Source: Ruegeria profundi
Lineage (GTDB): Bacteria > Pseudomonadota > Alphaproteobacteria > Rhodobacterales > Rhodobacteraceae
Reading direction: 5' to 3'
NCBI RefSeq assembly: GCF_001507545.1
Contig: NZ_LQBP01000014.1
Span: forward strand, 1-59,313
Length of the DNA stretch: 59,313 bases
Both the position numbers and the translations under genes were made by a program. The notes under the pieces were generated by a model. The model was not told the origin of the DNA and made no database searches. It saw only the letters and a list, made by a program, of their open reading frames with translations. Shown one piece after another: positions 1-8,804 of the stretch. Numbering within the stretch: position 1 is the stretch's first letter; the number at the start of each line of letters is the position of its first letter.

Positions 1-424
1 GGCGCCAATGTCGCCCATAAACCGAGGCTGGCCGACGTAGACGGCAGAAAACCTTCAGCAAGGAGAAATTACGCGAGTTTCCACACACCCTCGGCTCTGG
101 GCCGTCGTTCAGCCCTGTTTCGTCCAAAGACCGCTTCCAGTCGCTGAAAACCCTTGCGATGATCTACACTACAGAAGATGAGCAATAAACTGCGCCCCGG
201 GAATGACCGCTTCCGGGCAGCTGTTCCAACCCTATCCGCCGCTCTGCCGCATGGCGGCTCCGGGCCCAAACAGGACTTTCAAAGTTACTTGAGCAAGCCG
301 GAATCCAAGAAGGTTATTGTTTTCAGAAGATTGCAAAGAATTGTTGGCCGCACTTGACTATTAACTCAATTTTTATCGCATTATTGACGCAATAGTGAGC
401 TGGCGTGGTTACGGAGGTTGATTG
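1..424. other. gene-poor left edge
   Basis: No convincing gene. A 66-codon minus-strand frame at 69-269 is Arg/Gly-rich, has no recognisable domain and looks like a chance frame. The last ~120 bases before the HlyD gene are AT-richer than the rest and end in the ribosome site GGAGG at 413-417, so the promoter of the downstream gene probably lies here. Confidence 0.5.
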
Positions 425-1534
425 ATGCTCATCGTTTTGAGTCTTTACTTCGGCTTGATTTGGTTAGTGTTTTCTAAACTCAAATGGCTTCCGTGGAACG
501 GCTTCTGGAAAACGGTGATCTATGGTGGCGCTGCAGTAATTGCCCTTGTGGTCTTGGGAGCTCTCAACCACACAACGCCGACAGGGCCGGTTTCAGTTCA
601 AGGAATTGAGACAAACATCGCACCTAACGTTTCCGGAACTGTTGTCGAGGTGGCTGTCGAGGCCAATCAATCCGTTAATGAAGGTGATCTACTCTTCAAA
701 ATCGATCCCGAAGTGTTTGCAGCTGAAGTATCACGCCTTGAGGCTTCTCTTGAAACAGCTAAGGCTTCGGCAGATCAGTTGCAGACTGATCTCGCTGCAG
801 CCGAAGCAGAAATCGAGTCGTTGAATGTCCAACTACTCTTCGGGCAGCAAAGGCGTGACGACATCATCCAATTGGAAGAACGAGGTGCATCGACGACATT
901 TCAACTCCAAGAAGCCGTTGCGACGATTGATCAATTGACCGCTAGTATCCGCGCAGCTGAAGCACGCAAGAAGGGGCTGGAGCGTCGAATTTCTGCTACT
1001 ATTGATGGTCGAGACGCCGCAATTGTCGAAGCTGAAATGGCTTTGGAACAAGCCAAATGGAGTCTTGAAGAGACAGAGGTTCATTCACCAGGAAATGGTG
1101 TCGTTGCTGCTGTAACACTAAGACCCGGAAATCGCGCCACCACTTTTCAAGGTGCGATAACCTTTATTGATCCGTTGGATTTCGCCATTGTAGCCTCCCT
1201 CCCGCAATCCAGTCGTCAAAATGTGAATATCGGAGACGAGATCAGGTTGGCACTGCGTACACGGCCGGGGGCAGAACTCTCGGGAATCATTGTCGCTATG
1301 CCAGTTGGATCTGCCGAGGGGACACTGGATCTGCGCGCAGGCCTTCCTTCAATCCGAGAGCTTGCTGGTATTTCCAGCTACCCGGTGTTGATCGAGTTAT
1401 CTGACGTTTCAGGTCTTGAGTCGCTACCTTTTGGTACATCAGGTACAGCCTTGGTAATGACTGAAGAAGCAGGCGCAATAGGAATCCTTGCCGAAATTCT
1501 ATTCTGGGTAACCAAACAGCTGAACTATCTTTAG
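425..1534 (+). CDS. HlyD-family membrane fusion protein, YiaV-like
   Basis: A 369-residue periplasmic adaptor of the HlyD/EmrA/YiaV type. Such proteins link an inner-membrane transporter to the outer membrane or act in envelope homeostasis. Two hydrophobic segments (about 3-20 and 31-50) resemble the N-terminus of E. coli YiaV. They are followed by a biotinyl-lipoyl-like half motif (NIAPNVSGTVVEVAVEANQS), a long Ala/Glu/Leu coiled-coil hairpin (about 105-205), the second lipoyl half (HSPGNGVVAAVTLRPGN) and a beta-barrel C-terminus. ATG 425 is preferred over TTG 422 because GGAGG lies 7 nt upstream of it. No transporter, outer-membrane channel or DUF3302 (YiaW) partner is adjacent in the window; one could lie to the left of it. 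The substrate is unknown. Confidence 0.85.
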   Translation: MLIVLSLYFGLIWLVFSKLKWLPWNGFWKTVIYGGAAVIALVVLGALNHTTPTGPVSVQGIETNIAPNVSGTVVEVAVEANQSVNEGDLLFKIDPEVFAAEVSRLEASLETAKASADQLQTDLAAAEAEIESLNVQLLFGQQRRDDIIQLEERGASTTFQLQEAVATIDQLTASIRAAEARKKGLERRISATIDGRDAAIVEAEMALEQAKWSLEETEVHSPGNGVVAAVTLRPGNRATTFQGAITFIDPLDFAIVASLPQSSRQNVNIGDEIRLALRTRPGAELSGIIVAMPVGSAEGTLDLRAGLPSIRELAGISSYPVLIELSDVSGLESLPFGTSGTALVMTEEAGAIGILAEILFWVTKQLNYL

Positions 1535-1625
1535 CTGGTGGCCGCAATGAAACTTTCCTTTACCCTCACTATAGGCGGCTACGCCCGCAGAGCCGTCGAT
1601 CTATGAAATCTGGCGAATGTTTGCC

Positions 1626-1642
1626 TTGAGCCCGAAGCTGCC
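1626..1642 (+). repeat. dispersed intergenic 17-mer, copy 1
   Basis: TTGAGCCCGAAGCTGCC matches the intergenic 17-mer at 8403-8419 with two mismatches. Both copies lie in non-coding DNA of the accessory region, suggesting relics of a dispersed repeat family. Confidence 0.3.
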
Positions 1643-1725
1643 GATTAAATGACGCGCAATGACCGTCGGCTGTGAGCGGATACCTACTCATTCGGATGGC
1701 GTGAAGCGAGCGCCACTAGAATCTA

Positions 1726-2376
1726 TCATCGCAACAGGTCACGGAGAGGTGGGAAAACTCCCAGAATGCAAAGGACAATTAGGCCGAAGGCGGCGGTGAA
1801 GTATACGAGGTTTGCTTCATGTTTCGGCCAAACCACAATGCCGCACACCAGCTGCTCGCAGTGAAAAAGGCGGACCTTCAACTCTTGGTCGGCAGTGCCG
1901 ACGTAGCCGTCATAGCGTTCAGCAGTTCGACTCTTACTCCACTCAACAAAACTGACCTCGAGCCAGCGTTCGATCCCGAGTTCGTCTTCGAAGTGAAGCA
2001 TCAGCGCTTCGACGCTTTCGGCCGACTCAAATCTTAGCTCGCGACCGTCTGGACTTTCACTGTACACAGTCGCCGAAATGGGAAGCTCGACTTTTTCCTT
2101 TTCAAGATGGGCTCCAATCACCTCAATTAGGATCGGCAGCGCAATTGCACATGGCAAGGCGACAAGCCCGAAAACCAATGCACCGCGCGACGCCCATCCT
2201 CCAAAGTAGCCAAGCTTGTGGAACCACCACGCAAAGAAGAAGCCGACGAAGAAAGGTATGCCGAGCATCGGCCGTAGCATGCCCAGGAGGAAGAGTGGCT
2301 CTACAAGGACAATGCACGTTGCGAAGAACAGGCCTATTGCGAGCGTTACCACGACCATGGCAACTTCGGTTCTCAT
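1726..2376 (-). CDS. hypothetical multi-pass membrane protein
   Basis: 216 residues, family not recognised. Three hydrophobic segments lie in the first ~90 residues (about 5-27, 32-50, 62-88). A soluble, acidic middle domain (about 92-185) contains a Cys-rich patch FHCEQLVCG. A final transmembrane helix (about 188-208) ends in Arg-rich residues. The start is well supported: GGAGG stands 6 nt upstream of the ATG. The gene stands alone between two long non-coding stretches. The topology would put the middle domain on one side of the inner membrane between helix 3 and the last helix. No function can be assigned. Confidence 0.65.
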   Translation of the reverse strand: MRTEVAMVVVTLAIGLFFATCIVLVEPLFLLGMLRPMLGIPFFVGFFFAWWFHKLGYFGGWASRGALVFGLVALPCAIALPILIEVIGAHLEKEKVELPISATVYSESPDGRELRFESAESVEALMLHFEDELGIERWLEVSFVEWSKSRTAERYDGYVGTADQELKVRLFHCEQLVCGIVVWPKHEANLVYFTAAFGLIVLCILGVFPPLRDLLR

Positions 2377-3381
2377 GACCTACCTCCGACTTTGGTTAGC
2401 GAAGAGGTTATATGAACTCGAACCGGGGGAAATTGATGCAACTCAACATTACCGTTTAGCATAACTAGTTCTCACGAGATTTGAGTTCGCGCAAGGTGCC
2501 TAAGGCCCACTTTGTCCGCTCTCCCGACCTCAGGTCACGCAACTAACTCGCGGGCGCAGTGAATGTTTCTTCTAACGGGCCACATCGCAGCGACGGTGAA
2601 CAGGGTCGAATGGCAGGAATGGGCCGGACTGTCACTTTTGCGGTATGACAGAATGTAGAAATCGCCAATGGTGGAGGGCATTCTCCCTGCCGCTTTCCTT
2701 TCGTGGGCCAGCGGGACTTGGACAAGCCAAACGCCCCTAGCCGTCAGGGTGAGGACGTTGCCCTCCCCCTCGGGCAACTCTTTTAAACAGGGCCGTGTCC
2801 TCGGATTTGCCTGCGGGCCGCACCACCCCTGTCGAATAGCGTTGCCTCGCCCCCTCCCGCGTTCGCCTTGTGGCAGATTAGCAGGAACAGGCAGCTTCGC
2901 TTTCTGACCTACAAATCAGCTCTGATCTTCCGAAAGGGAAGTCAGATCAAACCAAACTGCCTGCGGGAGTATGAACTGGGGGCGGCGTGTTAGTTGATGA
3001 CGCAAAGGTCAAATTCAACTGACATCCAACATCGGGCGTGCCATCTGATGTCGAACGTTCACCTAGTTTCTGGTCCAACTATGACGGTTGGGTCAGGTTC
3101 GTGTGACTTTCAACATTATGTGTGGAATGTCACTGATTTCTGACACAATCGACTTCCAAAACCTCAACAAATCGATAAATCGCGTCATTCAATTCTGATC
3201 CTGTAAAGATAGCTGCCATTCATCAACGCTGCGGCTAGGGTCCGCAGCGAGCGCAGTTTGACGTATACTGCGCTATGCCCCAACGACGGCAAGGCGCAGA
3301 TAAAGCGGACGTTTCAAAGTCCTGTCTCCTACCTCATTCGCCTATTGACGCAACCCTTTTTCCGAGTGCGATTACCTCGTA
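2377..3381. other. 1-kb stretch without a convincing gene
   Basis: Only short overlapping frames of low-complexity composition occur here (for example 2535-2777 minus and 2668-2907 plus), without ribosome sites or recognisable domains. The stretch is probably intergenic debris of an accessory region. No RNA gene was identified in it. Confidence 0.5.
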
Positions 3382-4560
3382 TTAGAAAACGATCCGTGTT
3401 CTTAGGCCGAACAGGGTAATTTGGTCCTGATCAGGGTTCAGAAGCGGGTCAGAAATGAACTGCAGTGACGGCGTGATCTGCAGCCCAGGTGAGATCGAAA
3501 AACGGTAGAATGCCTCGAGCGTGAATTGATCGCCGTCTATGCCTCTTGCCTCGGCCCAGTTCAGGCCCACACCGGCCAGATCGGTGTTGCGACCATAATA
3601 GCCCAGACCGGCAGAAACCGACCGCTCATAAAGCGCTGCGGTCCCCTTTGAAGCCCCTGCGCGGAAAAACGGCATCCACTTATTGTCAACAAACCATGCA
3701 GCAGAAAAAGCAGCACCGTAGTCCTCTGCTCGGCTACCATCGTCAGCGGCATCCGCATGCCAAAAGGTCAAATGGATATTGTCGAAGTAGATGCGATCAA
3801 AGCCGGAGGTGTAACCAAGTTCGAGTGATTTGAAGAGATTGCCATCGTTAAATACATCGAAATTTGGATCAGACGGGTCGGCGTTTGCGTCTGAGACGCT
3901 CGCAACGGCGTAGAGGTTCTCGCTCAGCTTTATTCCACCGGCAATGCCAAGTCCTTGGTTGGGCGCGTTAATTGTCGGGTTGGTATTGAATGACAGGTTT
4001 TGGAAACCACTGTAGGGGCTTACCAACCCGTAGATATCCACGAAATCCGTTACATCAATCTGCCCGACTTGCAGCGTCCACGAACCGTTCTCGGCCCTTT
4101 GGGTCCAGAACAGGTTGGTCAATAACAAACCATTATCGTTGAAGGCTGTCCCTGTGATCGAAAGGGCTCCACCATCCAGCCCAAGGATTTGCGGAGCAAC
4201 ATCGGTGTAACTGTGCCTGTCTTCGATCTTGAATGTCAGAGAACCCCGTTCAGTTGCCTGCCAAGTCCCGTAGAAACGCGCAATGCCGCTGGCCGCTTCG
4301 CCGGTTCCCAGATCAGAGTTTGTGGTTTGGCCCAACGCCAAGTAATCAATGTTGAACCGAAACCCACCCTCGGCCAGCCGGTCTTTCCACCCGAACCAAC
4401 CCGGTGCGATATTGCGTGGGAAATCAGAACGATATTGTGGATCGGTCAGGCCATCTCCGGGCTGTAGATCAGCTTCGACCGAAGATGGACCGGATAGTCC
4501 CTGAGCCGAGGCCGTGCCAGTGACAGCAATACTCAGTGTAGCAACCAGAAGTCTTATCAT
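3382..4560 (-). CDS. OprB-like carbohydrate-selective porin
   Basis: A 392-residue outer-membrane beta-barrel protein, probably forming a channel for sugars or other small polar solutes. A signal peptide (cleavage near ASAQ, residue 20) is followed by a short N-terminal stretch and alternating amphipathic strands rich in aromatic residues. The chain ends in RIVF, the C-terminal aromatic expected of BamA-folded barrels. Spacing of motifs such as GWKDRLAEGGF, LTNLFWTQ and LGYYGR fits the OprB family. Its ATG overlaps the stop of the upstream DUF3299 gene (ATGA), so the two are translationally linked. It is the last gene of the amidohydrolase-DUF3299-porin operon. The exact substrate is not predictable. 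Confidence 0.8.
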   Translation of the reverse strand: MIRLLVATLSIAVTGTASAQGLSGPSSVEADLQPGDGLTDPQYRSDFPRNIAPGWFGWKDRLAEGGFRFNIDYLALGQTTNSDLGTGEAASGIARFYGTWQATERGSLTFKIEDRHSYTDVAPQILGLDGGALSITGTAFNDNGLLLTNLFWTQRAENGSWTLQVGQIDVTDFVDIYGLVSPYSGFQNLSFNTNPTINAPNQGLGIAGGIKLSENLYAVASVSDANADPSDPNFDVFNDGNLFKSLELGYTSGFDRIYFDNIHLTFWHADAADDGSRAEDYGAAFSAAWFVDNKWMPFFRAGASKGTAALYERSVSAGLGYYGRNTDLAGVGLNWAEARGIDGDQFTLEAFYRFSISPGLQITPSLQFISDPLLNPDQDQITLFGLRTRIVF

Positions 4561-5321
4561 TCAGGCGCCTTTGCCCCACCGGTTTTGCGGTTGCCTGCCG
4601 CGCGGATGCGGTCAGCGGCACGCTGCTTCCATTCCAGCCTGTCCGCCTTGGTTTCGAGCGTTTCGACACGTTCCGTTTCCAACTGGAAGGTCGCATTCAT
4701 AGGCATCAGGCCATCCACAACCATCATATTTTGAATAGAAGGGTCGATAGTCAGCATGCCCGTCAGCCGAACGGGTTCATGGAAATAGCTGGGCGTCCAG
4801 TCCCCGTTCAACCGCACACGGATCATCTGGTTGGGCGGAGGTGGAGGCATGTGACTGCACATCCCTCTTTCTGGCACCAGATAAGCCACAGGTCGACCGT
4901 CCGGATCACTCGGAGCAGGTATGGCAAAGCCCGCCAGTGTGATTGTTTTACCATCAAATTGCGGATTTCCGTTTGTCCCAGCCTTTCTTCGACGCTCCAT
5001 TACGACTTCGCGCTGATCGAGCAGCCAGTCGATATCAATTCCATCAGCAGCCAAGGCATCCTCGGTCTCGGTCAAAAGCGATTGCCACTTTTGCCGTTCT
5101 TCTTCGCTGCCACCATCCTGCTGCAGCCTGCCACGCAGTCGAACGACGTAAAGAACATCGTCAAATTGTTCAGGACTAAGATCTCGATAAGGGTCTTCAA
5201 AGACCTGCGCAGATGGGGCTGGCAGGTCGGCCCAATCTAATGCGGTTTCAGGCGTGGCCGTGGCAACATGACCGCACAAAACCAACCCTGCGAATACTGC
5301 GGAGCAAAACCAATTTCGCAT
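4557..5321 (-). CDS. DUF3299 periplasmic protein
   Basis: 254 residues with an N-terminal signal peptide (about 1-22, ending ATATP). The C-terminal half carries the DUF3299 signature: TITLAGFAIP near 125, then CSHMPPPPPNQ with its Cys-x-His and poly-proline run, then LTGMLTIDP. The biochemical role of DUF3299 is not established; the Cys/His motif suggests metal or redox chemistry, which is inference. GGAGAG 5 nt before the ATG supports the start. It sits between the amidohydrolase (26-nt gap) and the porin (4-nt overlap), so the product is probably exported and works in the same envelope pathway. Confidence 0.8.
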   Translation of the reverse strand: MRNWFCSAVFAGLVLCGHVATATPETALDWADLPAPSAQVFEDPYRDLSPEQFDDVLYVVRLRGRLQQDGGSEEERQKWQSLLTETEDALAADGIDIDWLLDQREVVMERRRKAGTNGNPQFDGKTITLAGFAIPAPSDPDGRPVAYLVPERGMCSHMPPPPPNQMIRVRLNGDWTPSYFHEPVRLTGMLTIDPSIQNMMVVDGLMPMNATFQLETERVETLETKADRLEWKQRAADRIRAAGNRKTGGAKAPE

Positions 5322-5347
5322 GAATGCTCTCCGGCTGCTTTATCTGG

Positions 5348-6745
5348 TCAATCCAGTGTGTTTTTGTAGATCACACCGTCCTTCATGATCAGTCGGATCG
5401 TCTCGGGGCTTTCGGGCCTCGGGTCGGCACCGAACCACTGATCGCCCGTACCAACGACCGAGAAATCCTCGAGCGGGTTACCGTCGATCAGCAGGATATC
5501 CGCATAGGCGCCTTCTTCAATCACACCCAGTTTCCCAGCGGTATACGGGTTCATGAAGTCACCTGACAAAGCGACCACCTCGCCACCCGTCGATGTCAGC
5601 GTGACCATGGATGTGTAGGGCCCGAAAAACTCGTTGTTCAGGTGCTTTTCGTAGGCAATCTGGATATTGCAGGCCTCAACCGAACCAACACAGTCAGTCT
5701 GGAACCCTCGCTTCACCGGACATTCCTTCATATTGTCGATGTAGCCTGCAAATGTTGCCGATGCAGACTTGGCTTTGGCAAGGCTCGACGGGACGTTTGC
5801 CACTGCCGGAATATCGAGCAGCCCGGGATCGAAGGCCGTCAGGTTGGTGGTAATGTATGCGCCTTTTTCGTTCATGACCTGGGCAATTTCACAGTCAAAC
5901 GAAAAGCCGTGCTCGATGGACATGACGCCTGCATCAAGCGCACTCAGGATCGCTTCCTTGCGGTACGAATGCGCCATGACATAGCTGCCATACTCATTGG
6001 CGACTTGCACAGCGGCCCTGATTTCCTCAGGCGATCCGGCCAGTAGTTGCCATGGGTCAAAGGCCGAAACGACACCGCCGGATTGCATGAACTTCAACTG
6101 GGTCGCACCCATTCGGAAATTGTTGCGCGCAAACCTATAGACGTCGTCGACACCGCTCACCTCCTGCGCCAAGTTCAGACGGCTCATGTTGGTCTCTGAG
6201 CCCGGTGGAGCGGTGAAATTCGCGAAATCAGCATGACCGCCGCGCGTTCCGATAAATGCACCGGACGGAAAGTAACGCGGTCCTTCAATTTGGCCTGCGT
6301 CAATTGCGCGGCGCAGCCCGCCATTGGCGCCACCTGCATCCCTGACTGTGGTGAAGCCCTGCATCAAATACATCTCGGCCATCCGCGCACCGTGTATGGC
6401 AAAGTCTTCCCACGTTGTGTTGGCCTCCATCGCAGGCAGGGTCGGGCCCATCAGCATCAGGTGCGCGTGCAGTTCGATAAACCCGGGGGTCAGTGTCCGC
6501 CCCTCTCCGTCAATAACCGTGGCATTGGGGGCATCGATCGCATCGGTTGATACGGCCTTAATCAGGTTGCCCTCGACCAATACGCTTGCATTCTCGATAC
6601 GCTGTTCATTCACGCCATCGAAAACATGCACGTTGGTAAACAGCGTTAGGGGTTCTTCTTGATCCTGAGCCTGCGCGGACGTTGACAAAGAAAGACCTGC
6701 AGCGACAATAGCCGTCGAGCAAAGCGACATTCGTAGACCGGACAT
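5348..6745 (-). CDS. exported amidohydrolase-family protein
   Basis: A 465-residue metal-dependent hydrolase of the amidohydrolase superfamily (imidazolonepropionase/prolidase-like branch). A signal peptide ends near STSAQAQ. The metal-site HxH is visible in ELHAHLM, further His ligands in VMAHSY and SIEHG, and a late Asp is likely in QTDCVG. The C-terminus has the usual beta-sandwich closure GVIEEGAYADILLIDGNPL. The frame is open upstream to 6916, but ATG 6745 is chosen because GGGAG lies 5 nt before it and a clean signal peptide follows. It heads an operon with a DUF3299 protein and a porin and is divergent from an AraC regulator. The substrate is unknown. Confidence 0.85.
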   Translation of the reverse strand: MSGLRMSLCSTAIVAAGLSLSTSAQAQDQEEPLTLFTNVHVFDGVNEQRIENASVLVEGNLIKAVSTDAIDAPNATVIDGEGRTLTPGFIELHAHLMLMGPTLPAMEANTTWEDFAIHGARMAEMYLMQGFTTVRDAGGANGGLRRAIDAGQIEGPRYFPSGAFIGTRGGHADFANFTAPPGSETNMSRLNLAQEVSGVDDVYRFARNNFRMGATQLKFMQSGGVVSAFDPWQLLAGSPEEIRAAVQVANEYGSYVMAHSYRKEAILSALDAGVMSIEHGFSFDCEIAQVMNEKGAYITTNLTAFDPGLLDIPAVANVPSSLAKAKSASATFAGYIDNMKECPVKRGFQTDCVGSVEACNIQIAYEKHLNNEFFGPYTSMVTLTSTGGEVVALSGDFMNPYTAGKLGVIEEGAYADILLIDGNPLEDFSVVGTGDQWFGADPRPESPETIRLIMKDGVIYKNTLD

Positions 6746-6886
6746 AAGTACTCCCTTCATATTCCTGTTTTGCCAACTGTAGCCCGGAAAGTTTTGCCTC
6801 GGTTGCCAGTTTCGCATTAGGATGTTCGAATGTGACCACAAAAATGGCCACTGAGCACAGCATTTGACCCTGAAAGGGTGACGAGA

Positions 6887-7897
6887 ATGCCATTCAACTC
6901 CACCTCTCAAGAACATAGCGAGGGCTTTGTTCGCCTCTCATTGGCTGCTCCGTTTCTGCGGCATCTCACTGACCGGGACATCAATCCTCAACCCGCCTTG
7001 GATCAAGTCGGCTTGAAAGCCGAACTGCTGTCCGACCCATCGGTCTACGTCCATTCGGAGTTGGTCTACGGCCTGTTAAATGCCTTCTCGGACTTGTCCG
7101 GGGATCGATACCTTGGACTGAATGTCGGGGAGACGTTTGACCTGCAAGAATGGCCACCGTTCGCTCAAGCCCTGCAGTCTACAAAAACGCTGTTCGAGTT
7201 TTTTACGCGCTTCGTTGGGCTTGTACCGCAGGAGTCCAATTCTGTGCGGCACAGCCTTGTTATCGAAGCAGACAAAGCGACTTATCGTATCAAGAGGCAA
7301 CAGGAACCAACTGTCCCACCCATTCAGGTGACCGGTTTTGGTGCCGCAATCTACGTACGCCTATTACAAACCGTCGTCGGAGATTCATGGGATGCTTCTC
7401 GTGTGCGATGGGAAAGCAGATATATCAATGGCCTGCCTATCGACTACAAAGGGATCGAGGTTGGCCTTGGGACTGATCCCGGAATGCAAATTAGTTTTCC
7501 AGTGGAATGGTTGTTTTTGCGCCATGTTTCTGAGGGCTCTGCCAAACACATAACCTCACCGCGACGAGATCAAGACGTAACCGTGGTGGCAGCCTTGCGA
7601 TCTGTCTTACGCGACAAACTGGATGAAACCGATTTGGGGCCGGAGGTAGTGGCCGGTTTGTTGGGAATACAACCTGAACGGTTTCTCAAAGCGCTTCAGA
7701 AACAAGGCACAACGCTACCCCGCGAAATCAAACGGCTGCGTGTCGATGTCGCCAAAGAGCACCTCATAGAAGACCAGATGACAATTGCGGAGATTGGTCT
7801 GTTGCTCGGTTATTCTGACAAGTCCCATTTCACTCGCTTCTTCCGAGGTCAGACCGGAATGACACCGACCAAGTTCCGAAACAAACAAATGTGCTAA
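6887..7897 (+). CDS. AraC-family transcriptional regulator
   Basis: 336 residues. The N-terminal ~200 residues match the layout of arabinose-binding-like (PF12625-type) sensor domains. The C-terminal ~90 residues form the double helix-turn-helix of AraC/XylS proteins, with the signature IAEIGLLLGYSDKSHFTRFF and then GMTPTKFR. ATG 6887 is preferred over GTG 6878 because AAAGGG lies about 8 nt upstream. The gene is transcribed away from the amidohydrolase-DUF3299-porin operon across a 141-bp intergenic region. By common AraC practice it probably activates that operon in response to the porin/hydrolase substrate; this is inference from position. Confidence 0.88.
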   Translation: MPFNSTSQEHSEGFVRLSLAAPFLRHLTDRDINPQPALDQVGLKAELLSDPSVYVHSELVYGLLNAFSDLSGDRYLGLNVGETFDLQEWPPFAQALQSTKTLFEFFTRFVGLVPQESNSVRHSLVIEADKATYRIKRQQEPTVPPIQVTGFGAAIYVRLLQTVVGDSWDASRVRWESRYINGLPIDYKGIEVGLGTDPGMQISFPVEWLFLRHVSEGSAKHITSPRRDQDVTVVAALRSVLRDKLDETDLGPEVVAGLLGIQPERFLKALQKQGTTLPREIKRLRVDVAKEHLIEDQMTIAEIGLLLGYSDKSHFTRFFRGQTGMTPTKFRNKQMC

Positions 7898-8151
7898 AGC
7901 AAAAAACGAGTGATTAAAAGAAGTTGCTCTATTGGGACCAGCTTGGAGAACTCGCGGTGCGAATTTAAACAAAACAGGCAGCGGCTTAAAGGGGTCGGTT
8001 ACGATCGTCAAAACAACTGCTGCAACTGGCGGTGCCGTTGTGTACCGCGGAGTTTATGAAGCTTGGTTCCGAATGTCCGACTTGGCTGGATGCGGTTATT
8101 TCAGCGGTGAAAGCGAATTACTGTTATGTCCCGCACGGCGGACGTTGCCCC

Positions 8152-8367
8152 TTATTGTGAACCCAGAGTCCAAACTCTGGGATTCTGTCTCGCCTCATCC
8201 TTGACGTGAACAACATAGATCGCACAGCCAAAGATCGCGCAGAAAATCAGCAAGTTCACAGCCAAGGCCCTGAATACACCACGGCGGTAATTCCGCCCCT
8301 TCCACGTGCCCTTGAAATCATCCGGCTTGCGGGACCTCGGGTTGGTATGCTCGAAGCTTCTGGCCAT
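8152..8367 (-). CDS. small single-pass membrane protein
   Basis: 71 residues, no family recognised. A basic N-terminus (about 1-30, Arg/Lys-rich) precedes one transmembrane helix (ALAVNLLIFCAIFGCAIYVV) and a short polar tail. The topology rule predicts the N-terminus in the cytoplasm. AGGGAG 5 nt upstream of the ATG supports expression. The last codons fold into a perfect 8-bp hairpin (8162-8169 with 8174-8181), so the gene end doubles as a stem-loop without a clear T-run. Confidence 0.5.
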   Translation of the reverse strand: MARSFEHTNPRSRKPDDFKGTWKGRNYRRGVFRALAVNLLIFCAIFGCAIYVVHVKDEARQNPRVWTLGSQ

Positions 8368-8804
8368 GGATGCTCCCTATTGTTGAACTTCAATTATCCG
8401 CTTTGAGTCCCAAGCTGCCATAAACGAAAATGCTAAATGTTTCCATTCAGCGAAGGCCGAAAGCAGCGCAAGACGTCGGTCAAATACGACGAGCGCAAAT
8501 ACATATGTCGAAACAGCATAGAGATATTGTTTGGCAGGCTTAAGGGTTAGAGGCGCTCGGCCATCCGCTATGACCTCTGCACCAAGATCTTCCTCTTAGC
8601 AACAGTCATCTACTGTTTATGACTCCTGGCCCCAAGTTTTTTTAGTAATTTTTCGGAAACAATAAGACTGTTGAAACCTGAATTGATGCGACCAAATAGC
8701 CAAAAGCTTCTTACAAATCACGTAATTTCGGCAATGCAATTTACCTTTAAAAAACTGCCTCTAAGCTAATAGTCCGTTTTGAAACTAGGAGAGCAAAGTT
8801 TAGA
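8368..8804. other. 437-bp gap, AT-rich
   Basis: No gene found. The left part carries copy 2 of a 17-mer shared with 1626-1642. The right part (about 8600-8790) is distinctly AT-rich with T-runs and probably holds the promoter of the downstream membrane protein gene. Confidence 0.4.
8403..8419 (+). repeat. dispersed intergenic 17-mer, copy 2
   Basis: TTGAGTCCCAAGCTGCC, two mismatches from the copy at 1626-1642. Confidence 0.3.

Noticed and set aside
69..269. 66-codon minus-strand frame at the left edge
   Set aside because: No ribosome site, odd Arg/Gly composition, no domain; likely chance.
2535..2907. Overlapping short frames on both strands in the 1-kb gap
   Set aside because: Mutually exclusive, low-complexity, without start signals.
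7932..8204. 90-codon plus-strand frame
   Set aside because: Overlaps the better supported minus-strand small membrane protein and has no ribosome site or recognisable domain.
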